Positions 1 to 8,686 of a stretch of DNA of 64,000 nt are shown here, one piece after another; position 1 is the stretch's first letter, and each line of letters begins with the position of its first letter. Source of the DNA: Flavobacterium sp. SUN052 (GTDB taxonomy: Bacteria > Bacteroidota > Bacteroidia > Flavobacteriales > Flavobacteriaceae); NCBI RefSeq assembly GCF_028867935.1, contig NZ_JAPQNS010000002.1, positions 558,001 to 622,000 of the forward strand, in the 5' to 3' direction. Under the pieces are notes generated by a model. That model searched no databases. It was not told the origin of the DNA and was given only the letters and a program-made list of their open reading frames with translations. The translations under genes were made by a program, and so were the position numbers.

Positions 1-1874
1 CGAATGGCAACGGGGTTGGCGACATCAGGGCAGAAGACAATTACCTTACTACCCTGAATTTCGGCGCGTGCGTAATAGAACTTCTGGTCATTACTTGCTA
101 CTTCAAAACCTTTCAGGTAACCATACCGATCTGGCGTCATCAGGCCACGTCCTGAGTTTTTAAACGTCAGCACCGCCCGATTCCCCTCTATTTTTAACTG
201 ATCGAACATGGGTCCGCGCGACACGTCGGTGGAGTCTATTCGTTTTGCATTGGCATCGCGGGGTGTGTACGCTACCCGCAACGCTTCAGCCGCCAAGCGT
301 TTGCCCACGTCCAGTTTATTTTTGGGGTGAATATCCTTGGGGTCGCCAATATCAGACGCGACGGCCATACCGGTGTTGGGCAGTTTAAGCGTCATTGTCT
401 GCGCTTCGCGGAGTTCGGCCCAGGTGCTACCTTTCTGGCTGGTCCCATTATCGGCATTGAAACTGGACAACTGCACAAACAAAAAGGGAAACGCCCCAGC
501 ACTTGGTTCAAGTCGGTTCCAATGGTTTCGCCAGTCCTGAATCATCAGCGGAAAAGCCGTCCGGTACTGATAGGCCCTACCTGCATTCGACTCGCCCTGA
601 TACCAGATTACGCCCTGCATTGCCATCGGGATCAGCGGGTTCAGCATTGCGTTGAACAGCAAGGTGCTATAAGTGTTCGGATCGTTTTCGACCGACGACG
701 GAAACACCTCCGAAACCCGAAACTGCCAGTTGCCGGTTAACGGCACAGAAAGGCCTTTACCTGATAAGCCGAAGGTGGCATCTCCGCCAACGAGCCCTCC
801 CCCACCCCAGCTATCCTCCACGCGAACAGCAATGACATTGCGGCCGGATTTTAGCAAGCCACCCGGAAGGACATACGTTCTGTTTTCGTCCCAAACGCGC
901 CGAGAGCCCACGAACACCCCGTTGACGAAGGTGGAATCATTATCGTCCACTTTGCCCAAAGAAAGTGTCACATCGTTGAGATCAGCCGATGCGGGTAACT
1001 CAAACTCGCGCCTAAACCAGGCAACTCCGTTAAGATTTGGGAAGTCCCCCTCCCAGGCCTGAGGCAGTTTCATTAATGGCCATGTAGAGGCATCATAATC
1101 CAGGCGAATCCCCGCCCGGACCTCAGCCGGTGTTGGCATCGAGCTGCCTTGTTTTTCGGCCAACGCCCGAAGCAGTTTCTCTTTTTGCAGTCGGGTTGCT
1201 GCGTCGCCATCTGCCGGAATTTTGGCCACTGCCGGGCGCAGATCCGGGTCCGACTCCATAGCCTCGCGACTGGTCCAGGTTTCGGAATGGGTACCGCCCC
1301 AGGAGGTGTGCATTAGGCCGATAGGTACATTAAGTTTTTGTACCAGCTCGCGGGCAAAGAAATAACCAACAGCAGTAAACTCGCCCACCGTAGCCGGATT
1401 GCACACCAGCCACTGCCCCGATACATCGGTTTGAGGCTGTACGGAGGTCACGTGTTTCACACCAAAATGCCGAATCTGCGGATAGTTAGCTGTTCGCATC
1501 TCCTCAGCCGCATTGGTGGCCTGCCTCACTGTCCACTCCATATTCGACTGGCCCGAGCAAATCCAGACCTCACCCACCAACACATCCTGGATGCTCAACT
1601 GGCCTGTTTTACCCTGCACGGTCAGCACAAACGGGCCACCCGCTTCCATCGGGTCGAGTGTGGTTCGCCAACGCCCATCTTTTCCGGCTTTTACTTGTTT
1701 AGTCTGCCCGTTAAACGTAACCTTCAGCCTTTCGTTGGGGTCGGCCCAGCCCCAAACGGGAACGGGTTTCCGGCGTTGCAACACCATATGGTCGCCAAAC
1801 AGTTTGGGCATTCGCACCTCGGCCAACGTTGGCAATGTGCCGAGAAAGAAGAGGAGAGCTAGCAGACGTTTCAT
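1..1874 (-). CDS. Sialate O-acetylesterase (SASA/SGNH family), 3' end cut by window edge
   Basis: Secreted carbohydrate esterase that would remove O-acetyl groups from sialic acid or related sugars. About 624 residues are visible, with no stop before the window edge. A signal peptide occupies about residues 1-19. The family hallmark CSGQSNMEW lies near residues 106-114, with S110 in GQSNM as nucleophile, and the N-terminal GDHMVLQR motif is typical. A jelly-roll sugar-binding insert (around the motif WFRREFELP) sits mid-protein, as in long Bacteroidota members, followed by the second SASA half with VIWYQGESN. The ATG at 1874 begins 7 bases after the upstream OmpA-like gene ends, so the two are probably co-transcribed. 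Assignment to the family is firm; the true substrate (sialic acid or acetylated plant glycan) is open. Confidence 0.9.
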   Translation of the reverse strand, partial: MKRLLALLFFLGTLPTLAEVRMPKLFGDHMVLQRRKPVPVWGWADPNERLKVTFNGQTKQVKAGKDGRWRTTLDPMEAGGPFVLTVQGKTGQLSIQDVLVGEVWICSGQSNMEWTVRQATNAAEEMRTANYPQIRHFGVKHVTSVQPQTDVSGQWLVCNPATVGEFTAVGYFFARELVQKLNVPIGLMHTSWGGTHSETWTSREAMESDPDLRPAVAKIPADGDAATRLQKEKLLRALAEKQGSSMPTPAEVRAGIRLDYDASTWPLMKLPQAWEGDFPNLNGVAWFRREFELPASADLNDVTLSLGKVDDNDSTFVNGVFVGSRRVWDENRTYVLPGGLLKSGRNVIAVRVEDSWGGGGLVGGDATFGLSGKGLSVPLTGNWQFRVSEVFPSSVENDPNTYSTLLFNAMLNPLIPMAMQGVIWYQGESNAGRAYQYRTAFPLMIQDWRNHWNRLEPSAGAFPFLFVQLSSFNADNGTSQKGSTWAELREAQTMTLKLPNTGMAVASDIGDPKDIHPKNKLDVGKRLAAEALRVAYTPRDANAKRIDSTDVSRGPMFDQLKIEGNRAVLTFKNSGRGLMTPDRYGYLKGFEVASNDQKFYYARAEIQGSKVIVFCPDVANPVAI

Positions 1875-1881
1875 GGAACAG

Positions 1882-3201
1882 CTACTGTTTTTCCAGATTT
1901 AACGCTACGCGCCGGTTTTTGATACGATTTTCTTCAGTATCGTTCGGAACAAGAGGTTCGCGGCTTCCCTTGCCGGTGCTGGTCATGCGGCCTTCGGGCA
2001 CACCTAAACGGCGCAGGTAGTTTACGGTTACAATCCCCCGATATTCTGATAATGCCTGATTTAGTCTCTCGTCGCCAACATTGTCGGTATGCCCAATGGC
2101 TCTGAGCCGAAACTGGGGATTCTTCTGCATAAATTTAGCCAATTGCCGCAAAACAGCTTCTGATTCGGGGATAAGCTGGTAGCTGCTTTGCAGAAAGTAA
2201 ATGGGAGGAATATACTCGGTTGGTTTCAGTTCAGGAATTACCACTTCGGCGGTGGGGGCAGGACGAGCGGTTTGGGCAGCCGGCGCGAGGTTTACAACCA
2301 CCGTATTCAGGCCGTTCGTTAGTGTAACTACCTGCTGATGGCGAATTTGCCGCTGGCTGTCAGTGATGAAGAGTCGGTACGACTGCGGCATCACCTCGAA
2401 TGTACTGCTCCAGTCGTTGGTGCCGGGAGTCAGCACAATACCGGGTCCTTCGGCAGGGCGAAGTTCGCAGCGAAACTGTTCGCCCCGGAATCCTCCTTTC
2501 ACCTGCACCGAAGCGATCACTAAATCGCGCAGCAGCCGGTAATCCTGCCGGGTTCGGCGGTTATCGCCGTCGATGGTCAACTTGCCTTCGTATGGGTAAT
2601 AATTCGGTGCATTGATCTTGACGGTCAATTCGTCTTTTTCGGCATAGGCCATCTCAAACCGGCCAATCACGTCGGGGTCAAGGCAGTTGGTCCAATCGGC
2701 TTTGGTGTAATAAAAGCAGGTTCGGGCCTGAAGCGGTAAGTTGGTGTACACGTCGGTCAGGAAAAACAGTGTCCGCTGCCGTTTGTCGGTCATGGTTGTG
2801 GGAACCAACTGGCTAAATTCCTCCGCCAGCAAGGGCCTCACGCCCGTTGGTCGGTTGTTGGGCACGAGGGGAACTGTCACAAAAACGACCGTATTCGCCC
2901 CACTAGCCTGCGCTGTCAGCGAGGCATTCGTCAGCGAAAGGCTTTGTTCTTTATAGCCCGTTCGTTCTACAATCAGGCTGGTTGCCTCGCAGGGTACCGG
3001 CACCGAAAACATACCCGTTGCCGATGATTGTCCGGCAGCAATGCGCCCGGTGGCCGTAAGCAGAAAGAGTTTAGCCACCACTGGCTGGCGGGTGGCCACA
3101 TCCAACACAGTACCGGTCAACTGCCGGCACGTATCGGCCAGGCCAAGTACAGGAGTCAACAGAATAAGGTAACAGGCGAAAAGCAGGCGTATTTTAGTCA
3201 T
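1882..3201 (-). CDS. OmpA-family outer membrane protein with N-terminal regulatory-like domain
   Basis: A 439-residue envelope protein. The signal peptide covers about residues 1-22. Residues 28-90 resemble a carboxypeptidase-regulatory-like (CarboxypepD_reg) beta-sandwich, beginning LTGTVLDVATRQP. The middle is not recognised. Residues 330-436 form an OmpA C-terminal peptidoglycan-binding domain with GHTDNVG and NRIKNRRV, so the protein should anchor the outer membrane to the cell wall. I chose the ATG at 3201 over a start 15 bases upstream (3216) because it begins directly with the signal peptide. The sialate O-acetylesterase gene follows after 7 bases. OmpA proteins of this form in Bacteroidota often also carry WD40-like PD40 repeats; I do not see them here. 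Confidence 0.85.
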   Translation of the reverse strand: MTKIRLLFACYLILLTPVLGLADTCRQLTGTVLDVATRQPVVAKLFLLTATGRIAAGQSSATGMFSVPVPCEATSLIVERTGYKEQSLSLTNASLTAQASGANTVVFVTVPLVPNNRPTGVRPLLAEEFSQLVPTTMTDKRQRTLFFLTDVYTNLPLQARTCFYYTKADWTNCLDPDVIGRFEMAYAEKDELTVKINAPNYYPYEGKLTIDGDNRRTRQDYRLLRDLVIASVQVKGGFRGEQFRCELRPAEGPGIVLTPGTNDWSSTFEVMPQSYRLFITDSQRQIRHQQVVTLTNGLNTVVVNLAPAAQTARPAPTAEVVIPELKPTEYIPPIYFLQSSYQLIPESEAVLRQLAKFMQKNPQFRLRAIGHTDNVGDERLNQALSEYRGIVTVNYLRRLGVPEGRMTSTGKGSREPLVPNDTEENRIKNRRVALNLEKQ

Positions 3202-3403
3202 TGGCGGGGTGTACAAGTAGTATGCGAAAGTACGGAAGAATTAGCAAGTGATGGACAACCACCCCCTGAGAATGCGTACGAGTGACAAACGATGAAGGCA
3301 CACCCAATGAGTGTAGAAAACAGCTATTAAATACTCTTTTAATTTTTTTAGCGCAAACAAAGGATACTTACAGACTCTCGGAATAAGATTTGCTACGAAC
3401 CTT

Positions 3404-3411
3404 TATATTTG
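3404..3411 (+). promoter_or_regulatory. Candidate Bacteroidota -7 promoter box
   Basis: TATATTTG matches the Bacteroidota sigma factor -7 consensus TAnnTTTG and lies 26 bases before the ATG at 3438. No well-spaced -33 TTTG is visible, so this is a candidate only. Confidence 0.35.
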
Positions 3412-3437
3412 TTAATCTGTCCATTAACACTCCTGAG

Positions 3438-4586
3438 ATGAATTCCATAATCGATTTTTTCGCCCGTTTATTCGACACGTCCAGTTGGCCTCCTCGCTGG
3501 CATTGCGGAACCTGGACCGATTTTCATGGGTGGCTTTATATTCTGTCGGATCTGATGATTTGGGGGGCATATATGAGTATCCCGCTGATTCTAATTCGGT
3601 TTGTAGCCATAAAAAAAGGCGTTCCGCTGCTCAGCGTTTTTTATCTGTTTGGCGCCTTCATCATGCTCTGTGGCTTAACTCACCTGCTCGACGCCCTTAT
3701 GTTCTGGTGGCCTGCTTATCGACTGAGTGCGTTGGTGCGTTTCATGACTGGGGTGGTATCGGTGGCTACTGTACTGGCTCTAGTTCGTTATTTCAACGAG
3801 GCTGTTGGTCTGAAAACCTCTCAGGAGTTTTCGCGTGAATTATCGTTTCGTCAGCAGGCCATGCAGGAGTTAACGCGCTCCAATCAGGAGTTACAGCAGT
3901 TTGCCTACGTTGCCTCGCACGATTTGCAGTCGCCCCTGAAAACGATTGAAAATTACCTTAGTCTACTCGAACATGAACACGGTGCAGAGATCAGCCCCGA
4001 TGCCCGCCGAATAATTGGCGTTTCGAGAGCCGCTGCCGGACGCATGCGCACACTTATTTACGATCTGCTGGAGTTCTCAAGGGTGGGGAGTGATTCGGAG
4101 TGGATCGAGATTGATTTGAATGTGGTACTTGATGAGATCGTAGATGAGCTACAGGAAGAAATCAGCGAGAACGGAGCCACCGTAAAAGTGGCGAAGCTGC
4201 CCACGCTGATGGGACACCCGACGGATATGAAGCAACTGTTTCAGAACCTGATATCGAACAGCCTGAAATACCGCCGTACAGACGTTAATCCGGTAATAAA
4301 AATATGGGGGGAAGATCAGCCCGAAAGCTATTTGCTAGCGGTAAACGACAATGGAATCGGCATCGATAAGCAGTATTTTGACCGGATTTTTCAGCTGTTT
4401 CAGCGCTTGCACGGTCGCAGCCAATACCCTGGTACGGGTATTGGACTGGCAACCTGCAAGAAAATTGTAGAACTCTATGGGGGTGAAATCTGGCTCGACA
4501 GCGAGCCTGGCGAGGGAAGTACGTTTTACCTAACCATTCCTAAAAAGGTCAAAACAGTGAAGCAGTACGTACTCACTCACACCTAA
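3438..4586 (+). CDS. Histidine kinase with ethylene-receptor-like N-terminal sensor domain
   Basis: A 382-residue membrane sensor kinase. Three hydrophobic segments lie near residues 33-57, 64-87 and 94-117. They match the ethylene-binding domain of plant ETR1 without gaps: D38, Y45, P49, C78 and H82 fall at ETR1 D25, Y32, P36, C65 and H69 with a constant offset of 13. The Cys/His pair (in LCGLTHLL) binds Cu(I) in ETR1. A HisKA domain follows with phospho-acceptor H161 in SHDLQSPL, then a HATPase domain with N-box QNLISNSLKY, G1 motif VNDNGIGID and G2 motif GTGIGLATCKKIVE. I chose the ATG at 3438 rather than the upstream TTG at 3390 because it follows the -7 box and leaves no odd extension. 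No response regulator is adjacent. Ethylene binding is inference; the copper-site residues are seen. Confidence 0.9.
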   Translation: MNSIIDFFARLFDTSSWPPRWHCGTWTDFHGWLYILSDLMIWGAYMSIPLILIRFVAIKKGVPLLSVFYLFGAFIMLCGLTHLLDALMFWWPAYRLSALVRFMTGVVSVATVLALVRYFNEAVGLKTSQEFSRELSFRQQAMQELTRSNQELQQFAYVASHDLQSPLKTIENYLSLLEHEHGAEISPDARRIIGVSRAAAGRMRTLIYDLLEFSRVGSDSEWIEIDLNVVLDEIVDELQEEISENGATVKVAKLPTLMGHPTDMKQLFQNLISNSLKYRRTDVNPVIKIWGEDQPESYLLAVNDNGIGIDKQYFDRIFQLFQRLHGRSQYPGTGIGLATCKKIVELYGGEIWLDSEPGEGSTFYLTIPKKVKTVKQYVLTHT

Positions 4587-4589
4587 AAG

Positions 4590-4607
4590 CTGTTTTTGCA
4601 AAAACAG
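4590..4607. terminator. Palindromic hairpin between convergent genes
   Basis: An 18-base perfect palindrome (CTGTTTTTGCAAAAACAG) starts 3 bases after the kinase stop and ends 19 bases before the SDR stop on the other strand. It can fold on both strands and probably ends transcription of both genes. Confidence 0.55.
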
Positions 4608-4626
4608 TTGGAACGCGGATGACGTG

Positions 4627-5346
4627 TTATTTTTTGCCGCCCGGAATCGTTGGGCGAACTTCCACTTTGCTGGGTAGCGTACGGGGATGCATTTTCAGCA
4701 AGTCGTACACGATATGGCCGATGTCTTCGGGCTGTATCTTCCAGGCATCGGCATCGCTCGGCTCATGGTTATCGAAGTGAGTGGCCACTGACCCCGGCAT
4801 GATCGTCGATACTTTGATTCCCTCTTTCCGAAGGTCGAGCATGATGGCCTGGGTGAAACCGACCAGACCAAATTTGCTGGCGTTATAAGCCGCACCTTTC
4901 TCGAAAAAGTTGGTTCCGGCCAGGCTGGCAATCGAAATAAAATACCCTTCTGTATTTTTCAGGGCATCAAGGGTCGCCTTGGCCGTGTTGAAAACACCCG
5001 TCAAGTTGATGTCGATGGTTTCGTGCCACTGCTCGGGAGTGAGTTCCTGAATGGGTGCAAAATGCCCGACGCCCGCATTAGCAATAACATAATCCAGGCG
5101 CTCCCATTTCTCCAAAATGGCAGCAACTACCTGTTGCTGCGACGCCAGGTCGCGCACATCAGCAGCCATACCAAGCGCATACCCTGCCTTTATCTGATTG
5201 AGTTTTTGCGCAGCTTCGTCGGCGGCATCCTGGGAGCGACTGGTAATAGCCACTTTTATTCCCTGTTGAATTAATACTTCAGCTACACCGTAGCCAATAC
5301 CTTTAGAGCCTCCCGTAATGAGGGCTGTTTTAATGTGATCTGCCAT
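4627..5346 (-). CDS. Short-chain dehydrogenase/reductase (SDR), classical
   Basis: A 239-residue cytosolic NAD(P)-dependent oxidoreductase. The Rossmann cofactor motif TGGSKGIG is near residues 11-18, the structural motif NAG near 90, the catalytic serine in SIASLAG near 138, and the YNASK catalytic tyrosine and lysine near 152-156. Length is normal for a classical SDR, and the tail ends in PGGKK. It resembles the 3-ketoacyl reductase/sepiapterin-reductase-like SDRs of Bacteroidota; the substrate cannot be read from sequence. It is a single gene, convergent with the ethylene-receptor-like kinase and divergent from the TPR kinase. Confidence 0.88.
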   Translation of the reverse strand: MADHIKTALITGGSKGIGYGVAEVLIQQGIKVAITSRSQDAADEAAQKLNQIKAGYALGMAADVRDLASQQQVVAAILEKWERLDYVIANAGVGHFAPIQELTPEQWHETIDINLTGVFNTAKATLDALKNTEGYFISIASLAGTNFFEKGAAYNASKFGLVGFTQAIMLDLRKEGIKVSTIMPGSVATHFDNHEPSDADAWKIQPEDIGHIVYDLLKMHPRTLPSKVEVRPTIPGGKK

Positions 5347-5406
5347 AGAATCTGAAACCAGAAATCCGGGGTCAGAGTTTACACCTATCTGATCTTAATG
5401 GCAGCG

Positions 5407-5438
5407 TTGAAACATATAGTGGGCATCGGCTATCTTTA
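5407..5438 (+). promoter_or_regulatory. Candidate promoter of the TPR kinase
   Basis: TTG at 5407-5409 and TATCTTTA at 5431-5438, 21 bases apart, resemble the Bacteroidota -33 (TTTG) and -7 (TAnnTTTG) elements. The last base of the -7 box deviates. The start codon of the kinase lies 25 bases downstream. Confidence 0.4.
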
Positions 5439-5463
5439 AGCCTTCACACTCTATAGTTACGCT

Positions 5464-7422
5464 ATGGTTCGCAAACTGCTTTCCTGCTTGTGGCTCCTGC
5501 TGTTTGTTGGTTTGGTCAGTTACGGTCAGTCGTCGCTGAACCCGACTGATACCAGTTACGTACACGAACTGCTGCGGAAAGGTGAGGCTGTGGAAACCAA
5601 ACAAAGCCAGGCAGCCCTGGCCAATTACCAGAAGGCCTACGGTTTTTCGCAGAAAATCGGGTACACCAAAGGGTATTTCGAGAGCGTTCGCTTGCTGGTT
5701 TACCTGTTAAACAACTTGGGTCGCCACGATGAAGCACGAACGATTGCCCAACAAGCCGTGCAGAAGGCTCAGCAGGACACATCCCGCCGGAATCTGGGGC
5801 TCAGCTATTTTGCCATGGCCAACACCAACCTGTTTTCCGGTCAGTTGAAAGAAGCCATTCCCTACTATCGGCAGGCAGCCCAGTATATGCGGCAAATTGG
5901 CAAGCTGAAAAACGTAGCCGTTATCAATCAAAACCTGGGCTATATCTACGAGAAGCAGCGAATGTACGATCAGGCCCTGGTGCATTACCGGCGGTCGCTG
6001 GCATTCAATATAACGGATACCCTTGACCGACGATCTATCGCTATCGACTATTTCAGCATTGCCAATCTGCTGAGTTATCAGAATAAACTGGCTGAGTCAC
6101 GGGCCTATTATGTTAAGGCGCAACAGTGGATAGACAAGAGGAATGATTTCGACATGCTGATTAACCTCTACAACAACATGGGGTTTCAGTATGGCGAAGA
6201 AGCCCGCTACGACTCAGCCCTGTATTACCATCGTGAAGCGCTCAAACTGAGTCGGCAGGTCGAAAACCCGCGCCATGAACTCCACATCCTGATGGTGTTG
6301 GCGCAGACGTACAGCCGCATGAAGCAATACGCTACCGCTAAAAAATTACTGGATGCTTCGCACGCTTTGGCCCTTAAACACAAGGTTGGCCTGACCGAAT
6401 TCCGCAATATTTACCGCGAGTACTACATTGCTAATGCTGGCCTTCGGAATTACAAAGCCGCGCTGGAATGGTCGGATCGGCACGACCGGGTTGATAGTTT
6501 GCTGAGTAACCAGGAAACAAAAGATTTACTAACGAGCTACGAAGTGCAGCTCCGACAGGCCGAAGCGCGGCAAAAACTGGCCGAAAAACAGCGTCAGATT
6601 GACCGGCTTGAGGACGAGCGAAATCGACAAAACCTGTTGCTACTGGTGGCAGGGCTGGCCGTGTTGCTGATCGGGGTCGGGCTGGTGCTCGGGTATTTAT
6701 ATTACCGGCAACGGCAACGAACAGCCGCTAATGCGTTGCTTGCCGCCGAACGCGAGCGCGAACTGGCGATGATGCAGTCGGAGTTGCAGGGCCAACAAAA
6801 AGAACGACTGCGTATTTCCAAGGAGATGCACGACGACCTGGGTGCGTCGCTAACAGCGATTGGGTTGCTCAGCGAGGTAATGAAAACCCGCATGGGTACG
6901 AATACAACGCCCGAAGTTGAAAAGATCTCGGCCATCTCGTCGGCCATGGTGACAGCTATGAACGAGATCATCTGGTCGCTCAACACCCGCAACGACAGTA
7001 TCAATGGTCTCATTGCCTACACCCGCGCTTACACCAGTGAGTTTATCGAAGATACGGCGCTGAGCCTGCGAACGGAGATTGAGGAATCGCCCCAGGACAT
7101 AAACATACGGGGCGTTGACCGTAGAAATGTGTTTCTGACCGTGAAAGAGACCCTCAACAACGTGGTGAAACACGCTCAGGCCACACAAGTCACACTGCGG
7201 ATTCGGCCCGAACCGGCTCAACTCGTGATTGAGGTGTGTGACAATGGGCGCGGTTTTGATCCCGATGCACAGACGGGTATCCGTAACGGGCTGACCAACA
7301 TGCAGAATCGAATGGCCGAATCGGGTGGTAGCTGTGTTATTCTGCCCTCGACAACCGGAACCTGCGTAAAAATTCAGTATCCATACGAGGGTGCGCCAGT
7401 GGCTAAAATAATGCAAATGTAG
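5464..7422 (+). CDS. TPR-containing sensor histidine kinase (HisKA_3 type)
   Basis: A 652-residue sensor kinase. The signal peptide covers residues 1-22. A periplasmic TPR array spans about residues 35-350, visible as repeated helical pairs with motifs such as NLGYIYEKQRMYDQAL and NNMGFQYGEEARYDSAL. A coiled coil lies near 355-390, and one transmembrane helix near 393-415. A NarL/LiaS-type HisKA_3 dimerisation domain carries H456 in KEMHDDLG, followed by a HATPase with NNVVKHAQ, VCDNGRGFD and a final NGLTNMQNRM. It acts with the LuxR-type regulator starting 37 bases downstream. This layout is common in Cytophagales and Flavobacteria; the ligand sensed through the TPRs is unknown. Confidence 0.92.
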   Translation: MVRKLLSCLWLLLFVGLVSYGQSSLNPTDTSYVHELLRKGEAVETKQSQAALANYQKAYGFSQKIGYTKGYFESVRLLVYLLNNLGRHDEARTIAQQAVQKAQQDTSRRNLGLSYFAMANTNLFSGQLKEAIPYYRQAAQYMRQIGKLKNVAVINQNLGYIYEKQRMYDQALVHYRRSLAFNITDTLDRRSIAIDYFSIANLLSYQNKLAESRAYYVKAQQWIDKRNDFDMLINLYNNMGFQYGEEARYDSALYYHREALKLSRQVENPRHELHILMVLAQTYSRMKQYATAKKLLDASHALALKHKVGLTEFRNIYREYYIANAGLRNYKAALEWSDRHDRVDSLLSNQETKDLLTSYEVQLRQAEARQKLAEKQRQIDRLEDERNRQNLLLLVAGLAVLLIGVGLVLGYLYYRQRQRTAANALLAAERERELAMMQSELQGQQKERLRISKEMHDDLGASLTAIGLLSEVMKTRMGTNTTPEVEKISAISSAMVTAMNEIIWSLNTRNDSINGLIAYTRAYTSEFIEDTALSLRTEIEESPQDINIRGVDRRNVFLTVKETLNNVVKHAQATQVTLRIRPEPAQLVIEVCDNGRGFDPDAQTGIRNGLTNMQNRMAESGGSCVILPSTTGTCVKIQYPYEGAPVAKIMQM

Positions 7423-7459
7423 TATGGCGTATACCAGAAAATAGGCCCAATATTGCCCG

Positions 7460-8095
7460 ATGAAATCCCTTATCACGGTTGCCATTGTTGAAGATAAGGA
7501 AGCGATCCGACAGTCGCTGGCCATCCTGATCGACGGGGCCGACGGCTTCAGTTGCCAGACCACCTTCGAGACGGCCGAGGCTGCCCTGCTCAGTCTGCCC
7601 GGAAACTGTGTCGATGTTATTCTGATGGACATTAATCTGCCGGGCATGAACGGCATCGAGTGCGTGCGGCAGCTCAAATCGCTCTGCCCCCACTCGCAGT
7701 TCATGATGTGCACCATGTACGACGAAGACGAAACCGTTTTTGAAGCGCTGAAAGCGGGGGCCAATGCCTACATTCTGAAGCGAAGCCCTCCTCACAAGCT
7801 CCTGGAGGCCATTACGGAGTTGCACGAGGGCGGGGCACCCATGAGCAGCACCATCGCCCGAAAAGTGGCAGGTTCATTTCAGGCCAGTTCGCCAGTCGAT
7901 ACAGCGCTGGCGGCTCTGACACCCCGTGAACGGGAAATTCTGGACCGTTTAGCCAAGGGATATAGCCACAAAGAGGTGGCCGAAGAACTGTTTGTGAGCC
8001 CCACCACGGTGCGTAAACACATCTTCAATATTTACGAGAAACTACAGGTACATTCGAAAATAGAGGCTGTCAATAAATACCTCGGTCGAAAATAA
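7460..8095 (+). CDS. LuxR/NarL-type response regulator
   Basis: A 211-residue two-component regulator. The receiver domain (residues 1-120) has the acidic pair E11/D12, phospho-acceptor D57 in LMDINLPGMNG, T85 and K107. A GerE/LuxR helix-turn-helix occupies about residues 148-208, starting LTPREREILDRLAKG and containing TTVRKHIFNIYEKL. It is the partner of the TPR kinase just upstream and would bind DNA as a dimer once phosphorylated. Its targets are unknown; the lipoprotein/barrel pair directly downstream is a candidate by position. Confidence 0.93.
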   Translation: MKSLITVAIVEDKEAIRQSLAILIDGADGFSCQTTFETAEAALLSLPGNCVDVILMDINLPGMNGIECVRQLKSLCPHSQFMMCTMYDEDETVFEALKAGANAYILKRSPPHKLLEAITELHEGGAPMSSTIARKVAGSFQASSPVDTALAALTPREREILDRLAKGYSHKEVAEELFVSPTTVRKHIFNIYEKLQVHSKIEAVNKYLGRK

Positions 8096-8110
8096 GTCCG
8101 CAATTCAAAG

Positions 8111-8131
8111 CCCCTCCCTATCGGGGAGGGG
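8111..8131 (+). terminator. GC-rich hairpin after the two-component pair
   Basis: CCCCTCCC (8111-8118) pairs with GGGAGGGG (8124-8131) around a 5-base loop, 15 bases after the regulator stop. It is followed by GTTGGGGTGA rather than a T run. The word resembles a repetitive intergenic element of Bacteroidota, so it may be a dispersed repeat as well as a terminator. Confidence 0.5.
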
Positions 8132-8248
8132 TTGGGGTGATTCCCCCGCTCACAAAATCATACAAATGACGTATTGATAGGCGCTTTCCGGCGTCGTTGC
8201 TTTGTCCCGGTGATTGACGGTAATCACTTACAAACCAGCGACTATACC

Positions 8249-8686
8249 ATGAAAAAGCTCCTTTTCTTCCTGTGTGTAACGCTCACCCTGAGCGCCTGTA
8301 AAAAAGAACAAGACGACATCACGCCGAGGGGTACCGCCAGTGAGGTAGCAGGCACGTACGAACTAACTACCTTTCGGTTTCAGAATAAAGACGATGATCT
8401 GAATATTCCGAAAATGCCGGTTATTCAGCAGGGCAAACAAACATACTTCGGATCGGTCGAGTTGACCGAAGCCACTGATCCCGACCAGGCGCAGATGGTA
8501 CTGAAGCTGACCTTGGATAATCAGGCTTTTGATGATATTGACTTTGGCGAGGTCGACGTGGAGAAATCAGGCACCAAATTCAATTTGCTTTCCGACGGCG
8601 AAAAAATTGGCTCTATTAGCGGCAGCACCCTCCAGTTCGACATCCAGACTACCGACGCCCGGATGGCATTCACCGCAAAACGATGA
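8249..8686 (+). CDS. Small lipoprotein, conserved hypothetical
   Basis: A 145-residue predicted lipoprotein. The signal peptide MKKLLFFLCVTLTLSAC ends in a lipobox (LSAC), so C17 should be lipidated, followed by the charged KKEQDD. The rest looks like a beta-rich lipocalin-like or DUF-type fold (strands ending FDIQTTDARMAFTAKR), with no catalytic motif. An in-frame extension to 8174 exists, but the ATG at 8249 gives the signal peptide at the very start, so I use it. The stop overlaps the next gene's start by 4 bases (ATGA), pointing to translational coupling with the barrel protein. Function not recognised. Confidence 0.75.
   Translation: MKKLLFFLCVTLTLSACKKEQDDITPRGTASEVAGTYELTTFRFQNKDDDLNIPKMPVIQQGKQTYFGSVELTEATDPDQAQMVLKLTLDNQAFDDIDFGEVDVEKSGTKFNLLSDGEKIGSISGSTLQFDIQTTDARMAFTAKR

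Noticed and set aside
6850..7764. Minus-strand 304-residue open frame across the kinase/regulator junction
   Set aside because: It runs antisense to two well-supported genes and has no family motif; a shadow of codon bias.
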